This document shows, piece by piece, positions 11,501 to 19,600 of a stretch of DNA of 64,000 bases. The stretch is from Apteryx mantelli. Lineage: Eukaryota > Chordata > Aves > Apterygiformes > Apterygidae. Every line of letters begins with the position of its first letter. Position 1 is the first letter of the stretch. Position numbers and translations under genes: made by a program. The notes under the pieces were generated by a model, which was given only the letters and a program-made list of their open reading frames with translations, had not been told where the DNA came from and did no database searches. The stretch is from assembly GCF_036417845.1 (NCBI RefSeq), contig NC_089990.1, positions 2,492,001-2,556,000 on the forward strand, given 5' to 3'.

Positions 11501-14312
11501 TTCCTTGACAGTTCTCTCATCTGACTTTTGGGGAAAGAACACTTGAAGTCAGCAAGGGAAACTTTTTCTATTTTTTTTTTTAGTGTTTTTTTTTTTCCAA
11601 GTCCTGCTAAAGCTGAAAGATCTAAGATGACAGTAGAACAGGACTTCATCGTAATTTAGAATGATTTGCATTTCAAGTTAGTGATGGAGAACAAGCAGGT
11701 GTTGCAAAAAACAAAACAAAACAAAACCAAAAGCCAGCATATATTTAAAAGCCTGCTAATGAAAGTTCCCAAATAACATCAGTCTTTCCCAAACAAGAAT
11801 GAAGACAAAGCTTTGTACACTTCTTTCATGTCACCTTTTTATATCCCAAAAAGAAGAATGCAGCAAGATGCTTAACAGTTAAGCGAAAGCACATAAAGCT
11901 AAACACTATCACAGAATCACAGAATCGCTGAGGTTGGAAGGGACCTCTGGAGATCATCTAGTCCAACCCCCCTGCTCAAGCAGGGTCACCTAGAGCACAT
12001 TGCACAGGATTGCATCCAGGCGCGTTTTGAATATCTCCAGAGAAGGAGACTCCACCACCTCTCGGGGCAACCTGTTCCAGTGCGCTGTCACCCTCACAGT
12101 GAAAAAGTTTTTCCTCATGTTAAGATGGAAGTGTCTGTGTTTCAGTTTGTGCCCATTGCCTCGCGTCCTGTCGCTCGGCGCCACTGAAAAGAGTCTGGTC
12201 CCATCCTCTTGACACCCTCCCTTCAGACACTTGTACACGTTGATAAGATCTCCTCTCAGCCTTCTCTTCTCCAAGCTAAACAGGCCAAGCTCTCTCAGCC
12301 TTTCCTCATAAGAGAGATGCTCCAGTCCCCTAATCATCTTTGTGGCCCTTCGCTGGACTTGCTCCAGTAGTGCCACATCCCTCTTGTACTGGGGAGCCCA
12401 GAACTGGACGCAGTACTCCAGATGTGGCCTCACCAGGGCTGAGTAGAGGGGGAGAATCACCTCCCTCCACCTGCTGGCAACACTCTTCCTGATGCAGCCC
12501 AGGATACCATCGGCCTTCTTGGCCACAAGGGCACATTGCTGCCTCATGCTTAACTTGGTGTCCACCAGCACTCCCAGGTCCTTCTCCGCAGAGCTGCTTT
12601 CCAGCAGGTCAACCCCCAACCTGTACTGGTGACTGGGGTTATTCCTCCCCAGGTGCAGGACCCTGCACTTCCCTTTGTTGAACTTCATGAGGTACTTCAA
12701 GTTTTTTTCATTTTTTAAAGTATATAATTCATTTCAGAACTTCTTTTTTTCTGAAGTCCAAGCATGCATCTTGAAGCTCTGACAGCAACTTGAAGACATC
12801 ACAGCGTTTGCAGACACATCTGTTTTCCTATCCTATAAAGGTTACAAACAGGTAACTAAAAAGTAACAACTATGCCTGTACATTATGATATCCTTTTAAG
12901 GTACCTACCAGTAATACTAAAATTGCTGCTTGCATTTATGTTTCTTTGCTTTAAAACCTAGGTCACTGTCCCTTTCAACACTACTAAGTGTATTACATTG
13001 ACCTGTTCACAGTCACACATTAGGTAAATTACCAAACAGGAAATCCGATACTTTTAGGTTATTCATTCAAGTATACTTCAGCTCAGTGACCAGAATAACT
13101 AGGTAAAATATGACATCACTTATTTACAGCTATTGCTGTGAGAAACAGCTTTTCAGAGTTTATTTTGAAATAACTTCCTCAATTACTCATTTGGGACATT
13201 CACCTTTGACATTAGAATAGCTCACTCTGCTACCTCACTCATCTTTCATCCCATGACGGGCACATACTTGCTCCTCCCTGCAAGCCTCCTCCTCCTCCAT
13301 GTGCAGTAACTCAAGTGAAACTAGATTTCGTCAATGAACTGTGACTCACACAATCACCTGCTCCAACACTTCCATCCAGTTAGTCCCTATCATAAGGGAT
13401 GGTGCTCACCACTAGCAGCACATTTCAACTACATGGAGCCAACCTCATTACCTATAACCTTTTAAAACTTTTTTTTTTTTTTAAACCTGTGAGTTAAGAT
13501 CTTTCTATAGAGCAAGGAAGGCCACAAGGGTTTTCCCCACCTCACTTCCTCTCAATATCAGAAAACACCAAGCAGTTTATTCAGCTGACAGCAGTCACTG
13601 TTTGGGAGAAAGCCCAATTGCCATTAGGTCAGCGATGCTGACTCTATTCCAGTCTCAACACAGCACCTTTCCTGATGCATGGGACTCCAGATGTTCCTGG
13701 TTTTTAGGGTAACCTGCACTGCTGGCAAATGTGTGTTTTCTGCACCAGTGACGGAGCTGCCCCTCTTTACACTACGGGGTTTTAAGTTCACCTTTCCTCT
13801 GCTCACACCCGCAGCTAGGATTAACTGCTTCGCATGAAACAAGTAAGACCTGGTCTTGTCATCAAAACAGATATACACCTTCCTGGTCCCTTTTTCATCA
13901 ATACACAGAGAGTGAAACCCAAACGTAGAAAACATTGTTCTTTTAGTTCCACACCAGCAGCTCAAAGTTTCCTCCTTCGGAAAAGGGCTTTTGCAAGCTC
14001 CTATCACCCACGGGGGAGCCTCCAGCCCCACCGACAGCCGGGCGCCGTGGGGAGGGGCGGGATGCTCCTCCGCCGCCTCCCCCCGCGGAGCTGCCCCGGC
14101 CCGGCAGCTCCCCCCCGGCCGAGAGCTGCCGTCCGCCCCCCGCACTTCACCCCCCGTCGGGGCCGCCGGCACCAGGCCGCGTACGGCGAGGCCCGATCCC
14201 AGGGGCCGCGCCGGCTGCCGGGCCAGGCCTCGCCGCCCCGCGCCGGGAACGGGCAGCCCCCCGCCCGCCCTCGGCCTCGCCCGGCCCCAAGGATACTCTC
14301 CATGTTGGACAT
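5542..14312 (-). CDS. CHMP1B: CHMP1B, charged multivesicular body protein 1B (ESCRT-III), eight coding exons
   Basis: The complete coding sequence can be assembled from eight minus-strand exons: 14312-14297, 10834-10737, 10011-9865, 9152-9084, 8685-8578, 7568-7525, 6651-6579 and 5586-5542. They total 600 bp, or 199 codons plus TAA. Every intron begins GT and ends AG and all phases match. The protein starts [18 protein letters not shown] and ends [13 protein letters not shown], nearly identical to vertebrate CHMP1B and of the same length. Known for the family: ESCRT-III subunits polymerise on membranes for multivesicular-body sorting, cytokinetic abscission and nuclear-envelope closure. The N-terminal basic helical hairpin is the core. 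The C-terminal MIM1 motif, L-x-x-R-L-x-x-L-R, visible in the last exon, binds MIT domains of VPS4 and spastin. The start has a good context (GCCGCCATGT) inside a CpG island. The mammalian CHMP1B coding region is intronless, so this multi-exon form is notable. Confidence 0.97.
5709..5775 (-). mobile_element. CR1 LINE 3'-region fragment, old
   Basis: In CHMP1B intron 7 the plus strand reads ACTGAGTCAGACCAGAGGTC followed by CATCTAG and CAACAGTGG. This resembles the 3' untranslated part of an older sauropsid CR1 type, in reverse orientation. The rest of the element is not recognisable. It is the same class as the copy at 15725. Confidence 0.5.
6579..6651 (-). CDS. CHMP1B: CHMP1B coding exon 7
   Basis: These 73 bp complete the split Gly codon and continue [20 protein letters not shown] to AEQ. 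The acceptor is AACTGTAG and the donor is CAG|GTAGAT. It encodes the Gly/Ser/Thr-rich linker before the C-terminal MIM helix. Confidence 0.95.
7525..7568 (-). CDS. CHMP1B: CHMP1B coding exon 6
   Basis: These 44 bp encode [14 protein letters not shown] plus two bases of the next Gly codon. The donor is GG|GTAAGT. It forms part of helix 5, before the flexible linker. Confidence 0.95.
7712..7725 (+). promoter_or_regulatory. CTCF-like core motif in CHMP1B intron 6
   Basis: GCACCAGAGGGCAC matches 13 of 14 positions of the CTCF core CCASYAGRKGGCAS, in forward orientation. Occupancy is unknown; single motif hits occur by chance at this stringency. Confidence 0.35.
8065..8097. repeat. perfect 15-bp inverted repeat with 3-nt loop
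   Basis: TAAGCAATGCTTAAC at 8065-8079 is the exact reverse complement of 8083-8097, with TAT between. It lies in CHMP1B intron 6 and would form a tight hairpin in RNA or a cruciform in DNA. I see no transposon around it. Confidence 0.85.
8578..8685 (-). CDS. CHMP1B: CHMP1B coding exon 5
   Basis: This exon has 108 bp and 36 codons (residues 111-146), starting [18 protein letters not shown] and ending TTLTTPQ. The acceptor is TTGTTTGTAG and the donor is CAA|GTAAGA. It encodes the acidic middle helices that fold back on the core in the closed ESCRT-III state. Confidence 0.96.
8757..9077 (-). mobile_element. CR1 LINE 3' fragment, diverged, filling most of CHMP1B intron 4
   Basis: The plus strand shows a reversed CR1 tail: AATCACAGAATAATTAAGAC at the left end, then the conserved GGAGACTCCACAACC and AACCTGTTCCAG blocks, and a degraded ORF2 end. 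On the minus strand the ORF2 tail still reads [10 protein letters not shown]. The element ends within about 7 bp of the exon 4 donor, so it occupies about 320 of the 398 intron bases. It is more diverged than the copy in intron 1. Confidence 0.8.
9084..9152 (-). CDS. CHMP1B: CHMP1B coding exon 4
   Basis: This exon has 69 bp and 23 codons (residues 88-110), [19 protein letters not shown] and on to NLEK. It is phase 0 on both sides, with donor AAG|GTAAGT. A decayed CR1 begins only about 7 bp into the downstream intron. Confidence 0.96.
9865..10011 (-). CDS. CHMP1B: CHMP1B coding exon 3
   Basis: This exon has 147 bp and 49 codons (residues 39-87), starting [20 protein letters not shown] and ending VTMGK. 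It is phase 0 on both sides, with donor AAG|GTAAGG. It holds the second core helix, one of the most conserved parts of the protein. Confidence 0.97.
10737..10834 (-). CDS. CHMP1B: CHMP1B coding exon 2
   Basis: These 98 bp encode residues 6-38, the lysine-rich first helix and turn ([19 protein letters not shown]). The acceptor is TGTGCTGTAG and the donor is AAG|GTAAGC. The basic face is the membrane-contacting part in the ESCRT-III family. Residue 21 is Asn where human CHMP1B, as I recall it, has Ser. Confidence 0.95.
10874..11542 (-). other. 222-codon open frame in CHMP1B intron 1, probably non-coding
   Basis: An uninterrupted minus-strand frame runs across 669 bp of intron 1 and stops 40 bp before the exon 2 acceptor. 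It includes a run of Phe codons from the 20-A tract at 11277-11296. I recognise no domain, and it bears no resemblance to CR1 proteins or to CHMP1B. It could be chance, an old retrocopy or a transposon remnant. Confidence 0.15.
11277..11296. repeat. A20 homopolymer
   Basis: Twenty consecutive A residues lie in CHMP1B intron 1. No retroposon body is recognisable beside them. Confidence 0.9.
11908..12700 (-). mobile_element. CR1 LINE, 5'-truncated, well preserved, in CHMP1B intron 1
   Basis: About 790 bp of a non-LTR retrotransposon lie in reverse orientation. Its 3' end is at 11908 with the avian terminal repeat (read here as ATCACAGAATCACAGAATC). On the minus strand 11990-12700 is open for 236 codons encoding the C-terminal part of CR1 ORF2. 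That region follows the reverse transcriptase palm and includes [35 protein letters not shown] and [19 protein letters not shown]. Truncation at the 5' end is typical of CR1. The unbroken frame means relatively recent insertion, but it lacks the palm motif, endonuclease and ORF1 and cannot move by itself. No clear target-site duplication is visible, as is usual for CR1. Confidence 0.95.
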
Positions 14313-14660
14313 GGCGGCTCCGCGGCGGCTCCGGCCCGGCCGAGGGGAGCGGAGGGGACGAGACGCTGCGGCCCGGCGCTACCCGCCGGCTCCGCTCTAG
14401 TCGCGGCGCCGCCGACTTCCTGCTTCCTGCTTCCGCGCCCCGCCCCGCGCCGCCGCGCGCGCAGCCGCCCCGCCCCCTGCCGCCGGGGCGGGGCCGCGCC
14501 AGGGCCGCGCCGGCTGCAGCGCGTCTGGGCACCGCCCCTTCCCCCCTCCCAGTCACGGGGTGGGCGCGCGGGCGCAGCAGGGGTCGCCATGGCCGTGGCG
14601 GTGCGCAGCCGTTGGCGTCTCCTCGCTCCGGCTACCTCGTCCTTGCAGGACGCCCATTCC
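13990..14660 (-). promoter_or_regulatory. CHMP1B: CHMP1B CpG-island promoter
   Basis: An abrupt CpG-dense, GC-rich block surrounds the CHMP1B start codon. Upstream of the ATG on the minus strand there are several GC boxes (GGGGCGGGG near 14475, CCCGCCCC near 14440) and no TATA box, as expected for a housekeeping promoter. Long open frames on both strands here are a by-product of high GC. Confidence 0.85.
14297..14312 (-). CDS. CHMP1B: CHMP1B coding exon 1
   Basis: Sixteen coding bases give MSNME plus one base of codon 6. The donor is A|GTATCC. The exon lies inside the CpG island; its 5' UTR extends upstream to an undetermined start site. Intron 1 (10835-14296) is the largest and carries the young CR1. 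Confidence 0.93.
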
Positions 14661-14741
14661 CTCAGCGCCTCTCCCAGAACCCAACGGGCCGTGTCCTCTG
14701 CTTGGCCCCTTGCACCGTCTTGTCTCACACCTGCCCCCTGA
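14589..14741 (+). CDS. short open frame divergent from CHMP1B, doubtful
   Basis: A 50-codon plus-strand frame starts at an ATG in strong context (GTCGCCATGG), 277 bp from the CHMP1B start and inside the same CpG island. It begins MAVAVRSRWRLLAPATS, an Arg-rich, acid-free N-terminus like a mitochondrial presequence, then runs into the minisatellite and stops. No convincing donor follows. It may be the start of a divergent transcript or a chance frame in GC-rich DNA. Confidence 0.12.
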   Translation: MAVAVRSRWRLLAPATSSLQDAHSLSASPRTQRAVSSAWPLAPSCLTPAP

Positions 14742-15310
14742 GACCGTCTGGTCCCACATTTCTCCCTTGGCACATTTGCCCCTTCCTCCTACCATCTGGT
14801 TTCTCACACCTTCACGCCGTCTTGTCACGCACCTGCCCCTTCACACTATCTTATTTCTCATGTCTGCCCCTTCGTGGCACCTTGTCACACATTTGCCCCT
14901 TTACGCTGCATTGTCACAAATTCGCCCCTTTGTGCCATCTTGTCTCACACCTGCCCCCTCACACCATTTGGTCACACATTTCTCCCTTGGCACCATCTTG
15001 TCTCACGTTTGCCTCTTAGCGTGATCTTGTCTCACACCTGCCCTTTGGCTCCATGTTGTCACACACCTGCCCCACAGCACCATCTTGTCACATATTTGCC
15101 CCTTTGTGCCATCCTGTCACATACCTGCCCCTTCACACTATCTTATTTCTCATATCTGCCCCTTCATGCCATTTTGTCACACACTTGCCCCTTTACACCA
15201 TCTTGTCACACGCCTGACCCTTCACGCCATCTTGTCACATGTTTCCCCCTTCACACCATCTTGTTGCACATTCGCCCCTTCACGCCGTCTTGTCTCCCAC
15301 CTGCCCGTCC
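14701..15310. repeat. decayed 29-bp minisatellite, about 20 units
   Basis: About twenty diverged head-to-tail units of 29 bp (some 25-31) follow the pattern CACACACCTGCCCCTTC then ACACCATCTTGT. A 45-bp stretch containing CACTATCTTATTTCTCAT occurs twice, starting near 14831 and 15123. This shows a higher-order duplication of about 292 bp, or ten units. The pyrimidine-rich units have few stops, which explains the open plus-strand frames across the array; I do not regard those as genes. Confidence 0.92.
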
Positions 15311-15724
15311 AGTCTCACAGCCGCCCCTCAGCCTCATCGGGTTTCTCACAGAGCTCTTCGTCTCTCACCCTCCTTTCAGCTCTTTCGCCTTCATAATTTG
15401 CTCGGGGAAGGGACGGCCTCAGCCTTGCCTCTGCCTCATGCCAACTGGTGGGTGCGCGATGCCGACCGGCCGGCGGGGCAGGGCAAGGCGCTGCCGCCTC
15501 CAAGGGCTCCCAATACCTGGAGCAACTTTACTCATAAATGAGTCACTACCATCCTTCACAGAGTGGGACATCAGCAATCATGCAGAAGGCAAAAATGCAG
15601 AAAAATGCCACATAGCAGAATACTGACTGTTTTCTAGAGAAGACCCTGGTCCAAAAGGTCCTGGGATCAAGAAATTTGTTAAATAATTTTAAGCAATTTA
15701 CATGTACATTTGCATGGTAATTAA
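15311..15724. other. spacer, nothing recognised
   Basis: GC-moderate DNA lies between the minisatellite and the next CR1. I see no exon pair or repeat that I can name. Confidence 0.4.
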
Positions 15725-16612
15725 TATCATAAGAACACAAAAATGAGCATACCAAGCCAAACGGCACCTCTGACGGGCCAATAGCAGGTGTCTAGAGAAC
15801 AGTATAAGAAGAAGGCAAGCACAAAATGGTATTTTCCAGCGTACCCTCCCAGCCTCCAGCAATCTGTGATACGGGTACTTCCTGAGCCAGAGGTTTCTGA
15901 TCAGGCTTGAGTTTAATGGCTTGATGGATTTTACTTCTAGGACTTTGAGTTCATGAAAAATTTTAGCATCTTAAATGCCCTTTGTAAAATAGTTTCACTG
16001 CATGAAGTGTTGGTTTCCAACTTGCTTTTGGCTAACTTCATGAGGGCATCCCAACTCGTCAGCAGACGAGAGAGTGAAGAGCCCTTCCCTGTTCACCTTC
16101 TCTGTGACATTCATGGTTTTGTCTACAAAAAACACGGTTTTGTCTCCTATCTTAGACCCCCCTTAGTAATTTCTTCTTCAGTCTTGCTTCATTTCAAGCA
16201 TTTTCCCTGCTTCGTTTCTTGCCCAGAAATGGTTTCATATAAAATCATGTTTTTGTTGTTGTTGATAATGTTTTCTTTTTGTTTTCTCTTCCTTCATAAA
16301 GGTTTGTAATAGTCTGTTCAGTCTTATCATAACCCAACACCTTGTCCTTGAATAGTAACAGTAAGCTCAGAACCTTCATTTTATTTGTAAAATTAGATTT
16401 TTTTCTCCATGTGTATCACTTACATTTATCTGCACTGAATTTCACCTGCAATTTCATTGTCCAGTCACTCAGTATCTGCAGTTCTTCACAGTCAGCTCTC
16501 ATCTTTCTATCAAGAACTTATTAGCCCAAGCAAAGTTGCCACCTTACTGTTCAACCCCAGTTTAAATAACATCCTCAGTAAATATGGCCCAGCACAAAAT
16601 AAAATACGATCT
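15725..16612 (-). mobile_element. old CR1 LINE, ancient sauropsid type, reverse orientation
   Basis: About 890 bp resemble an old CR1 read from its 3' end. It opens with CATAAGAACACAAAAATGAG. Later it includes CTGCACTGAATTTCACCTGC, CCAGTCACTCAGTATCTGCA and GTTGCCACCTTACTGTTCAA, which are decayed forms of conserved CR1 ORF2 blocks in reverse complement. Indels and stops fill the frame. It is much older than the copy at 11908. Confidence 0.72.
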
Positions 16613-19600
16613 CCGTTCTAAGGAGATGCATTTTAAAACCCAGTCCTGCAGACGCTTACATGCAGGATTAATACTGGGCACTCTGCTGGTGCTAATGAAA
16701 CAAATCATTGTATATAAAGTTAAGCATGAAATAGTAATAACTGAAGAATGAGGATTTTACTAGTGAGACTCTAACCTCAGAATTTCAAACTATCAGAAAA
16801 ATATTTGTTAAAAAATCAGGATTATATTTATTTGTTTTGGAAAAAAGAAAAAGTCAGTTAGCTAAGCCTTCCTTTTTTCCCCTGAAAAAATATTTAGCTT
16901 AATAATTAGTTTAAAGATAAACATGTGCTTAATTGCTTTACAGTATTATGGCTTATATTATTAGTGAACTTTTTGCTAAAGTTAGAATATTATACAATAT
17001 GTTATGTATATCTGCACCTATGCATGCACACACATATGAAACCATTATATATATAGGACAAGGATGACACAGACTAAAGCTTTTTATTGGTTTTGCCTAT
17101 AATTTATTTATAGTTTAATAAAAATTTTCTGTTCTATTTTTAAGATTATCCTCTCTTGGGATATGTTTCATTTGGAAAAAAAGGAAATACAATATAAATA
17201 TATTGTAATACTTTTTTAGTGGTAATAAATTTTAAACTTGACAAGAAAATACCGTCAAATTCTGATATACTGGGGAAAATATTGAAAACTTTCTATCACA
17301 TCACATGCTTCTGCTGCTGTTCTTTTTTTTCTTCCTATAACTAAAGAAACTAATGGAATTACTTTTCCAAGGAAGCAGAATATTATTACATGTAGGTAAT
17401 TAAATGAACTATAAATCCCACACAATTTTTCTATAAACTTTACTGGCCCTAAACTGAATTCCCTGGAGTCTGTCCTACCTGCAGCTGTAGGCTATTCTGG
17501 GATATTGTAATCTCTTTTCTTCCTTTTGAAACTGTAGAGAATAGAAGTAGATTAAGTTACAGATTTTTAATACATTGAGGAAAAAAAGAAATAACCTGGA
17601 AAAAGATACTGATTTAACACCCACTGGATTTACTAGAAGAACTTCCACTGACTTGTAGTTAGTGTGACACATACAAAGGTTAATATTCTGGAGAAGAGAG
17701 GTCATAATCTTCTTCATAACACAGAGGATGACCTATATAAAACCATTAGTATAGGTAGGGATTTGATACCAAACTGTATTTTTATCCTGTTTATCAAAAA
17801 ATTCTAAAATTTTGCCCTTTATTGCATGTATACCAGTATGCCTAAGTAAAGATACCCCACTCAGCGTGCAAGGTCTCGCTTCGGGTCACTTGGAACACAA
17901 AGAGCAACTGAGAGTTGTGCTCGGCGTCGAAGTGCTGTAGATGTCATTTTCCAAGCTCGTGACAGTCTGCTTTAATAAGTGATAATTCCTCCAGCAGGCT
18001 AAATTATTTTCTTGAGTCACCTTGCTGAGTCACTCCGATATCTTGAGATGCAAGTTTCTCCTGAAGTTATATCTTTCAGTCAGAAGCTGTTAAAGTACTA
18101 TAGTGTCTAATTTTTACAAGACTGAGAGTCTGAACCAATAATTTTGAAAGAACTAAGGAGGACTTTCACTAATTGCAATATATATTAATTAACAACAGCA
18201 TAATTTTATACACAGACCTAAGACAAAGACCCATCCTCTAAACCCAACCTCTCCAAAAAAGAAACAAAACGAAATGACAGCAACCTTCACCGTATCTAAT
18301 AAACTATTCAACGCCTGGAAAGAGTGAAAAAATAAGATTTTATGCCTTTGAATTTACTGCTAGACAGAACATAGTTACAGGAACAGAACTTTGAAAAAAG
18401 CAGTGCAGAAAGTTCACAAGCTTATCATTAGCTGAAGGGTTTTTTCACCTTGAAATCATTTTAAGAGAATGTATTTCTGAATGCCTTCAGCTTTTAATTA
18501 AATAGTTATTTGTAGTAGGATGAAATGAACTTAGTATTTGTAATACAAAACTGTACATCCTAGTTAGATGTAAAATAGAGATGATGTATTTTAAGATGTA
18601 AATGTCATAATTTTTGTTTTATTTTTATTTCCTTTTTAACATTTATTTCTGTAGATAAATGGGGCAAGAACTTCACCTGCTGAAGTTCCAAACAGCGTAT
18701 TCAGGCATTTACAGGAACTGGCAGTTTCACTCTAATCTTTTAGAACACTAAAAGACCTCTCGAGTCATCAATTTATTATTAACAATCAGCTAACCATAAA
18801 GCAAATCTCCCTTGTCTGTCAGTATCCCAGAAGAATATTGGGGTAATCCTCTCAGTATCATTCCCAGAAGCATAATTGCCATCTCTAGTGGCTGACTCTC
18901 ATCTAGTTGGGCTGTGGTGGATGGGAGAAATCAGCCATCTGGTGAGTGAACTTCATACAGGCTTGACATCCCACATCTGAGAAGTGTCATAAGCTTAGTT
19001 TCTGATAACGCTTGACTGTTAATTCAAAACTCATAGCTACTCAGTCCAAATCCTAAAAGCTTTGTAATTCGTGCTGAATATATTCTGCTCCCTAAGTTCA
19101 AACCGTAACTTTTTATTGATCACACTTGCGTGCTACAGGGTAAATGAAGCAATGGTTCTAAAATTTAAATGCACTGTATTTTAAAGGCGTATCACTTGCA
19201 CTTAGACTTAGGCCAATATATTTTTCTCTTCGAAACCTAATGTTCTGTGGAAAGTTTTAGATTTCATTCATCATTTACCTAATTTAGATGAAATAAACTA
19301 TCAGACTAGGGCTTTTCTGCTTTAACAAATCTTTCTAGCTGGCCATGAACATAACTAGATTAATGCTGCTAAAACCCAAAGAACATTCTTGCTGGTCTGT
19401 TGGCTGACTCACTTCAAGAGCGTTAGTTTTCAGACTAGGGGAGTGACTGCATTTTTCAGATGGAGGACTTTTCTCTGTATAAAATTCTTTGACTCTGTAC
19501 AAATATTGTGTCCTTTTTAATGATAAAACATCTGTTTGTTACAGAAATAGATATTAAGGCTATCATTTTCTTTCTGAATACATCGTGGACAAGAAGCAAG

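Noticed and set aside
12000-12536. Small plus- and minus-strand frames inside the young CR1
   Set aside because: They are shadows of the CR1 ORF2 sequence in other frames.
13624-14828. Long Arg/Gly/Pro/Ala-rich frames on both strands around the CHMP1B island
   Set aside because: They are GC-rich, low-stop sequence overlapping the CHMP1B first exon and promoter. No family motif or splice support, apart from the real 16-bp coding exon.
14874-15626. 250-codon plus-strand frame and overlapping frames across the minisatellite
   Set aside because: The 29-bp unit is not a multiple of three and is pyrimidine-rich, so several frames stay open simply because stop codons are rare in it. The peptide is the repeat read in shifting frames.
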